Positions 1-8,243 of a stretch of DNA of 32,492 nt are shown here, piece by piece. The notes under the pieces are model-generated. The model saw nothing but the letters and a program-made list of their open reading frames with translations, had not been told where the DNA came from and searched no databases. The stretch covers positions 1 through 32,492 of the forward strand of contig JAFTZY010000029.1 in NCBI GenBank assembly GCA_017460955.1, written 5' to 3'. Numbering within the stretch: position 1 is the stretch's first letter; every line of letters begins with the position of its first letter. The translations under genes were made by a program, and so were the position numbers. Origin of the DNA: Oscillospiraceae bacterium. Its GTDB lineage: Bacteria > Bacillota > Clostridia > Oscillospirales > Ruminococcaceae.

Positions 1-127
1 AAGAGGATTTCGCTCGCTGCGGCGAGCGACCAGAGGTTTCACCTCTGGACTCTGACCAGCTTTTTGAAAAAAAGCTGGACCAAAAACTTTTAAGCCGCCT
101 TCGGCGTGGCTGCCAATCGCTTTTTGT
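1..127. repeat. Hairpin-rich dispersed repeat, left-edge copy (truncated by window)
   Basis: Three perfect inverted repeats follow one another: CGCTCGC/GCGAGCG (11-17/22-28), CCAGAGGT/ACCTCTGG (30-37/41-48) and CCAGCTTTTT/AAAAAGCTGG (56-65/69-78). A module with ACCAAAAACTTTTA (79-92), GCCTTCGGCGT (97-107), GCTGCCAA (109-116) and CGCTTTTT (118-125) comes next. The same module recurs inverted at 32444-32492. Both copies lie just downstream of a gene and have the same polarity relative to it, so the repeat may help end transcription or protect 3' ends. That role is inferred. Confidence 0.75.
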
Positions 128-134
128 ATGGATT

Positions 135-1409
135 TTACACATTCAGCAGCTGCTCGGCAGCGGCAAGCTTGACGCACAGCACGAACAGATCCATCGCCTT
201 CTGGAGCTCCTCCTCACTCGGATAGCTCGGGGCGATGCGGATGTTGCGGTCCTCCGGATCCTTGCCGTAGGGGAAGGCCGCACCGGCGCCGGTGAGCACC
301 ACGCCTGCCTCCTTGCACAGGGCCACGATGCGCTTTGCACAGCCGGCGGGCGCATTGAAGGAGACGAAATAGCCGCCCTTCGGCTCCGTCCACTCGCCGA
401 TGCCCAGGGGCCGGATCTCGCGTGCCAGGGTGTCGAGCACCACGGCGAACTTCGGCTCGAGCAGTTCACGCTGCTTCTCCATATGTGCGGCCACATTCTC
501 GAATTTGCCGTCAAAGAACTTCACATGGCGCATCTGGTTGACCTTGTCAAAGCTGATCGTAAAGCAGGTCAGCGCCTGGGTCATGTCCGCAAGATTGGCC
601 TTCGATGCCGCAAGGAGCGAAACGCCCGCACCGGCATAGGTCACCTTGGCAGTCGAGGCGAAGATGTACACCATGTCCTCGTTGCCCTGCTTCCTTGCCT
701 CGGACAGGATCGGCAGGATCACCTTCGGATCATCGCACAGATGATGGATGCAGTAGGCATTGTCCCAGAAGATGCGGAAGTCCGGCGCTGCGGGCTTGAG
801 CGCCGCAAAGCGCTTTACGACCTCGTCACTGTACACGATGCCGGAGGGATTGGAGTACTGCGGTACGCACCAGATGCCCTTGACAGCCGGGTCGTTCTGC
901 ACATACTCCTCCACGAGGTCCATGTCCGGACCGTTCTCGTCCGTCGGGATGTTGATCATCTCCACGCCGAAATACTCCGTGATCCGGAAGTGCCGGTCAT
1001 AGCCCGGTACCGGACACAGGAACTTTACCTTCTCCAGCTGTCCCCACGGGGTATGCCCCATCAGGCCGTGCGAGAAGGCCTTGGCGATACACATGTACAT
1101 GGCCTGGAGGCTTGCGTTGCCGAAGAGAAAGACCTCATCGGGCTCCACAGCCACCATCTGCGCAAACAGCCGCTTGGCCTCCGGGATGCCGTCGAGCAGG
1201 CCGTAGTTGCGGTAATCGCCTGCCTCCCCCTTCAGATCCTCGTTCTTCAGGCAGTCCAGCAGCCCCGCACTCAGATCGAGCTGCGCCGGGGAGGGCTTGC
1301 CGCGGGACATGTCCAGCTTCAGGCCCTGTGCCTGGTAGTCCGCATAGGCGGCCTTACATTCGTCATAAAAGGCAGTCAGCTCTGCCTTGCTGTAGCTTCT
1401 CAGTTCCAT
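135..1409 (-). CDS. PLP-dependent aspartate aminotransferase (class I, Ic-like subgroup)
   Basis: A 424-residue fold-type I aminotransferase, cytoplasmic, expected to interconvert aspartate/2-oxoglutarate and oxaloacetate/glutamate with pyridoxal phosphate. The N-terminal SRGKPSPAQLDLS (35-47) is typical of the group often annotated as aspartate aminotransferase Ic. A WDNAY segment (215-219) supplies the cofactor-contacting Asp and Tyr. K255 in STAKVTYAGAG is the likely Schiff-base lysine, and the NIRIAPSYP segment near the C-terminus holds the substrate-carboxylate Arg. The start is set by AAGGAG just upstream of the ATG. The gene is monocistronic, with its own promoter at 1466-1494 and the hairpin repeat 3' of it. 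Exact amino-acid specificity (aspartate versus alanine or aromatic) cannot be settled from sequence. Confidence 0.9.
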   Translation of the reverse strand: MELRSYSKAELTAFYDECKAAYADYQAQGLKLDMSRGKPSPAQLDLSAGLLDCLKNEDLKGEAGDYRNYGLLDGIPEAKRLFAQMVAVEPDEVFLFGNASLQAMYMCIAKAFSHGLMGHTPWGQLEKVKFLCPVPGYDRHFRITEYFGVEMINIPTDENGPDMDLVEEYVQNDPAVKGIWCVPQYSNPSGIVYSDEVVKRFAALKPAAPDFRIFWDNAYCIHHLCDDPKVILPILSEARKQGNEDMVYIFASTAKVTYAGAGVSLLAASKANLADMTQALTCFTISFDKVNQMRHVKFFDGKFENVAAHMEKQRELLEPKFAVVLDTLAREIRPLGIGEWTEPKGGYFVSFNAPAGCAKRIVALCKEAGVVLTGAGAAFPYGKDPEDRNIRIAPSYPSEEELQKAMDLFVLCVKLAAAEQLLNV

Positions 1410-1465
1410 GATGCATTTCTCCTTGTCTGTTTTAAAGAGCAGTAAGCTCCGTTTTTTCCTTACCC

Positions 1466-1494
1466 ATTATACTCCACACCGCTTCATTTTGCAA
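1466..1494 (-). promoter_or_regulatory. Sigma-A type promoter of the aminotransferase gene
   Basis: On the minus strand TTGCAA (1489-1494) and TATAAT (1466-1471) are separated by 17 bp. The predicted start lies near 1459, giving a leader of about 50 nt before the ATG at 1409. Confidence 0.75.
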
Positions 1495-1693
1495 GAAATT
1501 TTTGTGCCTTTACTGATAATTTTGGCGTTTTTTACGGAATTGCACCCCCCATTCCCCCAAAGCCTGTGAATTTTGACGTGGAATTTGTCTGCATACAGTG
1601 TTCAGGTGTCCTTGTACCACAAACAAAAATGTAAATTTTTTGTGAACAACGGAGGAAGTCACGGGAGACGGTGAAGTTTTTCCGCTGTCCCTC

Positions 1694-1722
1694 TTGACAA
1701 ATGGTAAAAAAACGTTTACAAT
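1694..1722 (+). promoter_or_regulatory. Strong sigma-A type promoter of the structured RNA / rny
   Basis: TTGACA (1694-1699) and TACAAT (1717-1722) with exactly 17 bp between them. The expected start at 1728-1730 is about six bases before the first paired base of the RNA structure at 1735. This suggests the promoter serves that RNA, possibly with read-through into rny. Confidence 0.8.
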
Positions 1723-1728
1723 AATAAG

Positions 1729-1911
1729 TGTTGTATGATAGTAGAGTGAATTCCAGCTTCGCACCGGCCTCCGGTCGGGGGAGGAGCTTTCCGAATTTGC
1801 ATCCGCGCCGTTCCCAGAAGGGAAGGGGAGCTGTGCGGGTCACGCAGCAGTAAATGCGGCATGGGGCGCTTTTGTACAGTGCTCCGTACTTTATATCATT
1901 CATTCCTTTTT
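1729..1911 (+). ncRNA. Structured RNA, candidate 6S RNA
   Basis: About 180 nt starting at a strong promoter. A closing stem joins ATGATA-G-TAGAGT (1735-1747) to ACTTTATATCAT (1888-1899), 12 pairs with one bulge. GGAGC (1783-1787) pairs with GCTCC (1881-1885), ATTTGC (1795-1800) with GTAAAT (1850-1855), and ATCCGCGC (1801-1808) with GTGCGGGT (1833-1840). TTCCC/GGGAA (1811-1815/1820-1824) caps the structure at its centre. Unpaired stretches at 1788-1794 and 1856-1880 form a central bubble. A side hairpin ACCGG/CCGGT lies at 1763-1775, and a T-run ends the element (1906-1911). Length, rod shape, bubble and own promoter fit 6S RNA, the RNA polymerase-binding regulator. The family was not tested, and a cis-acting leader of rny remains possible. 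Confidence 0.5.
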
Positions 1912-1953
1912 GGATTCCGTGCGGGGAGACCTGCGCGGTTCATATATGTCAGC

Positions 1954-1976
1954 GGAGCCGGGGGCTCCCGAAAATT
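1954..1976 (+). terminator. Possible weak terminator before rny
   Basis: GGAGCC (1954-1959), loop GGG, GGCTCC (1963-1968), then CGAAAATTTT. The U-tract is short and displaced, so it may attenuate rather than stop transcription into rny. Confidence 0.3.
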
Positions 1977-2063
1977 TTGAAAAATGAATAAAGAAGCGCA
2001 TTTACCGCCTGCGCAGAGTTTCCATGCAATAGAAAACTTTACAGAAAGGTAGGTAATGCACCA

Positions 2064-3722
2064 ATGACGAGCACACCACTGATCATCGTGATCGTCATAC
2101 TTGCTGTGGCGCTCATTGCATCCATCGTCGTCGCGTACATCCTGGTCAGGAGTACACGGGACAAGGCGTTTGAGGAGGGCGTGGAGCACCGCCGTCAGGA
2201 GGCGGAAGCCGTCCTCGGATCGGCTGAGAAGGAGGCACAGGAGAAGATCCTCGATGCCGAACGCCGTGTGGAGGAAGCCAAGGTGAAGGTCCAGGAGGCC
2301 GAACGCACCTTGCAGGATGCCGAGAAGGCAGCGGACAACAAGAAGAAGGAAGCGCTGGTGGAGGCAAAGGACGAGATCTACAAGCTCCGGCAGGATGCGG
2401 AGAAGGAGATCCGTGACCGCCGCGGAGAGATCTCCAAGCAGGAGCGCCGGATCCACCAGAAGGAAGAAACGCTTGACAAGAAGATCGACAGCCTTGAGCG
2501 CAAGGAGGAGGCTGTGCAGCAGAAGCTGCAGGAGGCCGATGCCCTGCGTGAGAAGGCGGAGGCCCTCAAGCAGGAGCAGCTCGATGCCCTCGAGCGCATC
2601 TCCGGCCTGACCCGTGAGCAGGCCAAGGAATACATTCTCCAGACCCTCGAGGATGATCTGGTACACGACAAGGCGGTGAAGGTATCCGCCTACGAGCAGC
2701 AGATCAAGGAGGACTGTGAGGAGAAGGCAAGAAGCTATATCTCTCTGGCGATCGCCAAGTGCGCCGCCGATCAGGTCTCCGAGGCAGCCGTGTCCGTGGT
2801 GGCACTGCCCAATGACGAAATGAAGGGCCGGATCATCGGCCGTGAGGGCCGCAACATCCGCACCCTCGAAACGCTCACCGGTGTGGACCTCATCATCGAC
2901 GATACCCCCGAGGCCATCACGCTCTCGTGCTTTGACCAGGTACGCCGTGAGATCGCCCGGATCGCACTCGAGCGCCTGATCGCGGACGGCCGGATCCATC
3001 CGAGCCGCATCGAGGAAATGGTCGAGAAGGCCAAGCGCGAGGTGGAGCACAAGATCAAGCAGGAGGGCGAACGCGCCGTCCTGGAGACGAATGTACACGG
3101 CCTGAACCACGAGCTGGTCAAGCTCCTGGGACGGCTGCGGTTCCGTACCAGCTACCGGCAGAACGTGCTGACCCATTCGATCGAGGTCGCACAGCTGTGC
3201 GGCGTCCTGGCAGCGGAGCTGGGCGTGGATGTGAACCTTGCCAAGCGTGCAGGCCTTCTGCATGACATCGGTAAGGCACTGACCTCCGAGGTGGAGGGCT
3301 CCCATGTCCAGATCGGCGTGGATGTCTGCCGCAAGTGCCATGAGAATCCGGAGGTGCTCCATGCCATTGAGGCACATCACAACGATGTGGAGCCGAGAAC
3401 GGCCATTGCCTGCATCGTACAGGCAGCCGACGCGATCTCTGCGGCAAGACCGGCAGCCAGAAGCGAGAATTACGACAGCTACATCAAGCGTCTCGAAAAG
3501 CTCGAGGAGATCTGCACCTCCTACAAGGGCGTGGAGAAGTGCTATGCCGTACAGGCAGGCCGTGAGATCCGCGTGATGGTACAGCCCGAGGTCATCAGCG
3601 ATGAAAAGATGGTGCTCGTGGCCCGCCAGATCGCACAGCAGATCGAGGACGAGATGGAATATCCCGGACAGATCAAGGTCAATCTCATCCGGGAGAGCCG
3701 GACGGTGGATTACGCCAAGTGA
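2064..3722 (+). CDS. rny: Ribonuclease Y
   Basis: A 552-residue membrane-anchored endoribonuclease that starts mRNA decay in Firmicutes and is a core member of the degradosome-like network. Residues 4-27 form one transmembrane helix. Residues about 30-200 are a highly charged coiled coil rich in Glu, Lys and Ala. A KH RNA-binding domain follows at about 250-285 with [15 protein letters not shown], then an HD phosphohydrolase domain with the metal-binding pair H400-D401 in [12 protein letters not shown]. The C-terminus (ESRTVDYAK) is typical of the family, and the length is slightly over the usual 515-520, mostly in the coiled coil. The start follows an AAAGGTAGGT ribosome binding region. Transcription probably begins at 1728 or at an unseen closer promoter, and ends at the hairpin at 3742-3772. 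Confidence 0.97.
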   Translation: MTSTPLIIVIVILAVALIASIVVAYILVRSTRDKAFEEGVEHRRQEAEAVLGSAEKEAQEKILDAERRVEEAKVKVQEAERTLQDAEKAADNKKKEALVEAKDEIYKLRQDAEKEIRDRRGEISKQERRIHQKEETLDKKIDSLERKEEAVQQKLQEADALREKAEALKQEQLDALERISGLTREQAKEYILQTLEDDLVHDKAVKVSAYEQQIKEDCEEKARSYISLAIAKCAADQVSEAAVSVVALPNDEMKGRIIGREGRNIRTLETLTGVDLIIDDTPEAITLSCFDQVRREIARIALERLIADGRIHPSRIEEMVEKAKREVEHKIKQEGERAVLETNVHGLNHELVKLLGRLRFRTSYRQNVLTHSIEVAQLCGVLAAELGVDVNLAKRAGLLHDIGKALTSEVEGSHVQIGVDVCRKCHENPEVLHAIEAHHNDVEPRTAIACIVQAADAISAARPAARSENYDSYIKRLEKLEEICTSYKGVEKCYAVQAGREIRVMVQPEVISDEKMVLVARQIAQQIEDEMEYPGQIKVNLIRESRTVDYAK

Positions 3723-3741
3723 TCCGAATGCGAAAAACCAG

Positions 3742-3772
3742 GGGACGGCCGGACGCCGTCCCTTTCCTTTTT
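3742..3772 (+). terminator. Rho-independent terminator after rny
   Basis: GGGACGGC (3742-3749), loop CGGAC, GCCGTCCC (3755-3762), then a T-rich tract. It sits only 37 bp before the next start codon, so some read-through may feed the downstream gene, for which no separate promoter was seen. Confidence 0.75.
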
Positions 3773-3798
3773 GTGAAAACGATCAAGGGAGGATGCAT

Positions 3799-5235
3799 AT
3801 GCCAAAGACCATATTCCATACCACGGAAAGATCCAATTTCATCCTGAATATGAAAACGGAGGAATTCTATCGGTTCAACCTGAAGGTGCTCCTGAGCTTT
3901 GTGATCCTCATGCCGCTTTTTTCAAGCGTGCTGGAATTTGCAAAGGTGTACAGCGTCCCCGGTATGGCGCTGGCCATCTCGGGTGTGTTTGCGATGGTGT
4001 TCACCTTCATCGGCTTCATGAAGCAGGTGACACCGAGATCGCTGTTCATCCCCGGCGGGATCCTCGCGGCCATGGTCGCCTGGAGCGTGGTGAGCCTGTA
4101 CAATTCCTACGACTACAAGATCTCGCTGTTCGGTGCGGACGGCCGGAGCGAGGGCGTGTTCGCACTGGTGTTCTACGGGTGCTTCTTCATGCTCGGCGCA
4201 CAGCTTGGCACGGATGACAACCGCAGGAAGCTACTGCACGGCATGCTCTGGCTGGGCCTTGCCGAATGTGCCTGGAGCCTGCTGCAAATGCTGCCGCTGG
4301 GCTTCCCGTCGTACTACAGTGACCTTGAGCCCGCGCTGATCTTCCGGGTGTTCCTGCCCTCGGGCCTGACGGGCAGTCCGATCTTCCTGGCGCTCATGCT
4401 GGTGATGCTGCTCTACCCGGCCATGCTGGGGGCGTTCTTCTCGGAGGACAAGAAGGCAAGGATCTTCTACACGACTTGCAGTGCGTGCTTTGCGCTGACC
4501 GCCATCAAGACGCAGTGTCTGGTGGGCGTGAGCGGCGCCGTGCTGGTGGTGATGGGGGCGTGCCTGTATGCCCTGATGCACAAGGCGCCCGGCCATGCCT
4601 TTGCACGGGTGGCCAGTGCGCTGGCAGCCATCGTGGTCGGCGTGATCTGGATCTGCATTTCCCCGGCGATCAACAGCACCTACCTGAACGGTGACAGCGA
4701 GAATACCGTCAGCAGCGGCTTTGCCCTGTACGACGGCGGCATCATGTGGAAGGACAGCGCCTACCGCCTGGAGGGCAGCGGCTACTATATCAATGAGGGC
4801 TCGACCAATCCGGAGGGCAGCTTCGACATTGCCTCCATCCCGGATACCTACCGCTTTGAGTGGCGCATTGCCGGCAAGATCATCGGCCGCTTCCCGCTGG
4901 TCGGGTCCGGTCCGGACAATCTGGTCTATCCGCAGCTCTACCGCAGCCGCGTCCCGGCCGGGAACGTCAATACCTTCGACCGGTGCTACAACACCTATCT
5001 GCATCTGGCGGCGACCATGGGCGTACCGATGCTCGTGCTGTATCTGGCGCTGCTGTTCTTTGTGGTGCGCCGGGGCAGACGGCACGGGGACAGCTGGCTG
5101 CATGCCGGCGTGTTCGGTGCCGTGATCGCGTCCCTGCTCATGCAGCTTGTAGCCGTGGGGAGCATCACCTGCACACCGCTGTTCTGGATGCTGGCCGGTG
5201 TCTGCATCAGTCTGGAAACACCCAAGGAGCAGTAA
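3799..5235 (+). CDS. O-antigen ligase/polymerase-like polytopic membrane protein
   Basis: A 478-residue protein with roughly ten hydrophobic segments. Near the C-terminus a GSGPDNL motif is followed by NTYLHLAATMGVPMLVLYL, the arrangement seen in O-antigen ligase/Wzy-type enzymes (Wzy_C superfamily), where a conserved His in the large extracellular loop is functionally important. A soluble insert of about 90 residues precedes it, as expected for that loop. GGGAGG at 3787-3792 is 6 bp before the ATG at 3799; an in-frame ATG at 3793 abuts it and is unlikely. In a Gram-positive host the likely role is polymerising or ligating a surface polysaccharide or teichoic acid-like polymer. Substrate is unknown, and no polysaccharide gene is directly adjacent. 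Confidence 0.7.
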   Translation: MPKTIFHTTERSNFILNMKTEEFYRFNLKVLLSFVILMPLFSSVLEFAKVYSVPGMALAISGVFAMVFTFIGFMKQVTPRSLFIPGGILAAMVAWSVVSLYNSYDYKISLFGADGRSEGVFALVFYGCFFMLGAQLGTDDNRRKLLHGMLWLGLAECAWSLLQMLPLGFPSYYSDLEPALIFRVFLPSGLTGSPIFLALMLVMLLYPAMLGAFFSEDKKARIFYTTCSACFALTAIKTQCLVGVSGAVLVVMGACLYALMHKAPGHAFARVASALAAIVVGVIWICISPAINSTYLNGDSENTVSSGFALYDGGIMWKDSAYRLEGSGYYINEGSTNPEGSFDIASIPDTYRFEWRIAGKIIGRFPLVGSGPDNLVYPQLYRSRVPAGNVNTFDRCYNTYLHLAATMGVPMLVLYLALLFFVVRRGRRHGDSWLHAGVFGAVIASLLMQLVAVGSITCTPLFWMLAGVCISLETPKEQ

Positions 5236-5314
5236 GAACGAAACACGGATGAAGCCTTCGATGAGGCCCCCGGTTTTTGCGGATGCATGTTCCCCGGGCA
5301 CCTGAAAAAACCAC

Positions 5315-5343
5315 TTGACAAACGCCCGAAAATGTGCTATGAT
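5315..5343 (+). promoter_or_regulatory. Promoter of the T-box/thrS operon
   Basis: TTGACA (5315-5320), a 17-bp spacer and TATGAT (5338-5343), close to the sigma-A consensus. Predicted start is near 5350, at the 5' end of the T-box leader. Confidence 0.85.
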
Positions 5344-5349
5344 GTATAC

Positions 5350-5594
5350 ACAAAGCGATGACGAGGATGACACTGCACGCACATTCCCCTTGCAGAGAGC
5401 TGCCGCCGGCGGGCTGAGAACGGCAGCAGGGGCGCATGCACTGCCGACCGCCTCCGAGCCCGTCCAATCCACGGCGCGTGACCTGCGTTAAAGGGTCCCA
5501 ACGAGGGCACACTTGCAGTGCCAAATTCCGGGTGGAACCACGGTGTCACATCGTCCCGGAGTCAGGAGAGCTTTCCCTGACTCCGGGATTTTTT
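5350..5594 (+). promoter_or_regulatory. Threonine T-box leader (tRNA-sensing riboswitch)
   Basis: The T-box signature GGGTGGAACCACG lies at 5530-5542. Stem I is visible: GAGG pairs with CCTC below the specifier loop, and TGCACGC/GCATGCA, CCCCT/AGGGG and GCTGCCG/CGGCAGC pair above it. The triplet at the expected specifier position, 5447-5449, is ACC, a threonine codon, matching thrS downstream. The terminator is TCCCGGAGTCAGG (5554-5566) with CCTGACTCCGGGA (5576-5588) and six T's. Uncharged tRNA-Thr should favour the antiterminator and raise expression of the small membrane protein and thrS. Confidence 0.95.
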
Positions 5595-5637
5595 ATTGGG
5601 CACTTCATCCGGGATTTTAGAGAAGGAGGGGATATGC

Positions 5638-6123
5638 GTGAAACGAGCCTTACTGTTCCGGGCCGCGGACAGCTTCGGGACCGATGATCCGCCGGAGCTT
5701 GCGGCGGAAAATCTGCGTGCGGCTGTCACCATGTACGGCGCAGCGCTGACCGGCAGCGAACGGGAGGAGGGCTTCGCCCTGACCTGTAAGAGCCGGATCC
5801 CCAACCCTTTTCGTCCCGAGCTCACCGTGACACTGCACGATGAGGAGGACGGCGGCACCGAGGTCGTGACACAGATGCGGCTGCATCCGGTGATCCTGGG
5901 CTTTCTGGTGCTCTGGTCGGTCATCGTGGCCTGCCTTGCGGTATGGCGGGGCTGGCTGCTTTTGTTCATGCTCGTGATCTTCTGGGGGATCGCCCTGGCC
6001 GGCTTTTCCCTGGGCTGCAGGGATGCCCGCCAGGAGCTCCGGGCGCTCCTCTACCGGCGCACGGCCGTGCTGGTGGAGACGCAGGAGGCGCCCGAGGACG
6101 CATCGGAACCATCATCAAGATAA
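5638..6123 (+). CDS. Small membrane protein of unknown function in the thrS T-box operon
   Basis: A 161-residue protein from a GTG start at 5638, chosen because GGAGGGG lies about 8 bp upstream. The ATG at 5634 is in another frame that stops soon. The N-terminal half (about 1-85) is soluble with an acidic stretch (HDEEDGGTE). Two adjacent hydrophobic segments follow (about 86-105 and 108-125), then a basic and finally acidic tail. This two-helix hairpin with a flanking soluble domain resembles small bacterial PH-like or YcxB-like membrane proteins, but no family could be named. Its stop codon abuts the thrS ribosome binding site, with 12 bp between stop and thrS ATG, so the two are co-transcribed and probably translationally coupled. 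Confidence 0.75.
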   Translation: MKRALLFRAADSFGTDDPPELAAENLRAAVTMYGAALTGSEREEGFALTCKSRIPNPFRPELTVTLHDEEDGGTEVVTQMRLHPVILGFLVLWSVIVACLAVWRGWLLLFMLVIFWGIALAGFSLGCRDARQELRALLYRRTAVLVETQEAPEDASEPSSR

Positions 6124-6135
6124 GGAGAGAGAATT

Positions 6136-8079
6136 ATGCTGAAACTGACACTTAAGGACGGCTCCGTCCGTGAAGCCGAAGAAAACGTATCCGCCGCCGA
6201 GGTCATCCGCGGCATCGGCATGGGCCTGTACAAGGCCGCCTGCTGCGTGAGGATCAACGGGGAGGTCTGTGATCTGCGCACGCCCCTGACGCAGGACTGC
6301 ACGTTTGAGGTGCTGACCTTCGATGACGAGGACGGCAGAAGGACCTTCTGGCATACGGCCTCCCATGTGCTCGCACAGGCCGTCAAGCGCCTGTATCCGC
6401 AGGTGTGCCTGGCCATCGGTCCGGCCATCGACGGGGGCTTCTATTACGATTTTGATGTCGAGCAGCCCTTCACGGCCGAGGAGCTCACGAAGATCGAGGC
6501 CGAGATGAAGAAGATCGTCAAGGAAAAGCTGCCCATCGAGCAGTTCAACCTCTCCCCGGAGGAGGCTTTGCAGACGCTCCGGGAGATGGAGGAGCCCTAC
6601 AAGGTCGAGCTGTGTGAGGAGCACGCCGGCAAGGGCGAGCCCATCAGCTTCTACCGTCAGGGCGAATTCACCGATCTGTGCGCCGGCCCCCACCTGATGT
6701 CGACCGAGCCCGTCAAGGCCTTCAAGCTTTTGTCCTGCACGGGCGCGTACTGGCGCGGCAATGAGAAGAACAAGATGCTCTCGCGTATCTACGGCACCGC
6801 CTTCCCGAAGGCTTCCCAGCTCCAGGAGGAGCTCGAGCGCCGTGAGGAGGCCAAGAAGCGTGACCATAACAAGCTCGGACGTGAGCTCGAGTATTTTACG
6901 ACCGTCGATTATATCGGACAGGGCCTGCCGATCATGCTGCCCAAGGGTGCCAAGGTCATCCAGACGCTCCAGCGCTGGATCGAGGACGAGGAGTACAAGC
7001 GCGGCTATCTGCTGACCAAGACGCCTTTCATGTCCAAGCGGGAGCTCTACAAGATCTCCGGCCACTGGGATCACTACCGCGACAGCATGTTCATCCTGGG
7101 CGACCCGGATGACGACACCAAGGAATGCCTTGCCATGCGTCCGATGACCTGCCCGTTCCAGTACCAGGTCTTCCTCAACCGCAAGCGCAGCTACCGTGAC
7201 CTGCCCATGCGTCTGGGCGAGACGTCCACGCTCTTCCGCAAGGAGGATTCCGGCGAGATGCACGGTCTGATCCGTCTGCGTCAGTTCACGATCTCCGAGG
7301 GACATCTGATCCTGCGTCCGGACCAGCTCGAGGAGGAATTCAAGGGCTGTCTGGATCTTGCCAAGTACTGCCTGGAGACGATCGGCCTGGCGGAGGATGT
7401 GACCTACCGCTTCTCCCAGTGGGATCCGGACCGCGGGGACAAGTACGAGGGTACGGCGGAGCAGTGGGATGCGGCACAGGGCGCCATGAAGCGCATCCTC
7501 GATGACATCGGCCTGACCTACACCATCGGCATCGACGAGGCCGCCTTCTACGGCCCGAAGCTCGACATCCAGATCAAGAACGTGTTCGGCAAGGAGGACA
7601 CGCTCATCACCATCCAGATCGACATGCAGATCGCCAAGAAGTTCGGCATGGAATACACCGACAAGGACGGCAAGCAGAAAACGCCGTACATCATCCACCG
7701 CACGAGCGTGGGCTGCTACGAGAGAACGCTCGCACTGCTCATTGAGAAGTACGCAGGTGTCCTGCCGCTGTGGATGGCACCCGAGCAGGTGCGTCTGCTG
7801 CCCATCCGTCCCGAGCACAACGAATATGCCCATGCACTGGCAGCACAGATGCAGGAGAAGGGCATGCGTGTGACGGTGGACGATGAGGATGACAACATCG
7901 GCCCGAAGATCAAGCAGGCAAGATTTGACCGCGTGCCGTATATGTTCATCATCGGTGACAACGAGGTCGCAGAGCAGACGGTGACCGTGCGCTCCCGCAA
8001 GGAGGGCGAGCTGCCCGCCATGCCCGCACAGGAGGCCATCGCCAAGCTCGAAGAGGAGATCCGCACGAAGGCAAAGTAA
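6136..8079 (+). CDS. thrS: Threonyl-tRNA synthetase
   Basis: A 647-residue class II aminoacyl-tRNA synthetase that charges tRNA-Thr and edits mischarged Ser-tRNA. An N-terminal TGS domain (about 1-62) is followed by the editing domain, with H73 and H77 in HTASHVLAQ and the CAGPHL motif. The catalytic core has MTCPFQY (with the zinc-binding Cys), a motif 2 region in LFRKEDSGEMHGL, and motif 3 in HRTSVGCYERTLALL. The anticodon-binding domain (about 545-645) contains DDEDDNIGPKIKQAR. All domains are present and length is normal. GGAGAGAG lies upstream of the ATG. Regulation by the upstream threonine T-box is clear from its ACC specifier, and transcription ends at the hairpin at 8125-8158. Confidence 0.98.
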   Translation: MLKLTLKDGSVREAEENVSAAEVIRGIGMGLYKAACCVRINGEVCDLRTPLTQDCTFEVLTFDDEDGRRTFWHTASHVLAQAVKRLYPQVCLAIGPAIDGGFYYDFDVEQPFTAEELTKIEAEMKKIVKEKLPIEQFNLSPEEALQTLREMEEPYKVELCEEHAGKGEPISFYRQGEFTDLCAGPHLMSTEPVKAFKLLSCTGAYWRGNEKNKMLSRIYGTAFPKASQLQEELERREEAKKRDHNKLGRELEYFTTVDYIGQGLPIMLPKGAKVIQTLQRWIEDEEYKRGYLLTKTPFMSKRELYKISGHWDHYRDSMFILGDPDDDTKECLAMRPMTCPFQYQVFLNRKRSYRDLPMRLGETSTLFRKEDSGEMHGLIRLRQFTISEGHLILRPDQLEEEFKGCLDLAKYCLETIGLAEDVTYRFSQWDPDRGDKYEGTAEQWDAAQGAMKRILDDIGLTYTIGIDEAAFYGPKLDIQIKNVFGKEDTLITIQIDMQIAKKFGMEYTDKDGKQKTPYIIHRTSVGCYERTLALLIEKYAGVLPLWMAPEQVRLLPIRPEHNEYAHALAAQMQEKGMRVTVDDEDDNIGPKIKQARFDRVPYMFIIGDNEVAEQTVTVRSRKEGELPAMPAQEAIAKLEEEIRTKAK

Positions 8080-8124
8080 CAGAGAAAGCCCCTTCCGATT
8101 AAGACGGATACCCATATAGAAGTT

Positions 8125-8165
8125 ATGCCCCGAAGCATTTCAAAGTGCTTCGGGGCATTGTATTA
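8125..8165 (+). terminator. Rho-independent terminator after thrS
   Basis: ATGCCCCGAAGCA (8125-8137) pairs perfectly with TGCTTCGGGGCAT (8146-8158), followed by a T-rich tract. Confidence 0.85.
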
Positions 8166-8243
8166 TTCTTCGGTTACTACAAAAAATGGCCGCTTGATTT
8201 TACCGTGTATCCATTAAATGCGGTTTTCAAAGAAAAGCTGCGC

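Larger units (their letters stand above)
1410..2063. other. Gene-free region of about 650 bp between the aminotransferase gene and rny
   Basis: It holds the minus-strand promoter (1466-1494), an AT-rich stretch at 1495-1690 in which nothing convincing was seen, a strong plus-strand promoter (1694-1722), a structured RNA candidate (about 1729-1911), a GGAGCC/GGCTCC hairpin (1954-1968), a GCGCA/TGCGC hairpin (about 1996-2014), and the AAAGGTAGGT ribosome binding region before rny. No credible protein-coding frame was seen. Confidence 0.7.

Noticed and set aside
1532-1903. Minus-strand open frames across the promoter and structured RNA
   Set aside because: No ribosome binding site, low-quality protein sequence, and they overlap a near-perfect promoter and a strong RNA structure on the other strand.
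3793-3795. Alternative ATG for the O-antigen-ligase-like gene
   Set aside because: It directly abuts the GGGAGG ribosome binding site with no spacing; the next ATG at 3799 is correctly spaced.
6115-8115. Long minus-strand open frame opposite thrS
   Set aside because: Mirror of thrS with no ribosome binding site or recognisable domain. The same applies to antisense frames over rny (1896-3380), the EF-G-like gene (9759-11858) and the C39-repeat protein (19975-22185).
8166-8243. Plus-strand open frame starting after the thrS terminator
   Set aside because: It lies mostly antisense to the LRR-dockerin gene, has no ribosome binding site and no recognisable domain.
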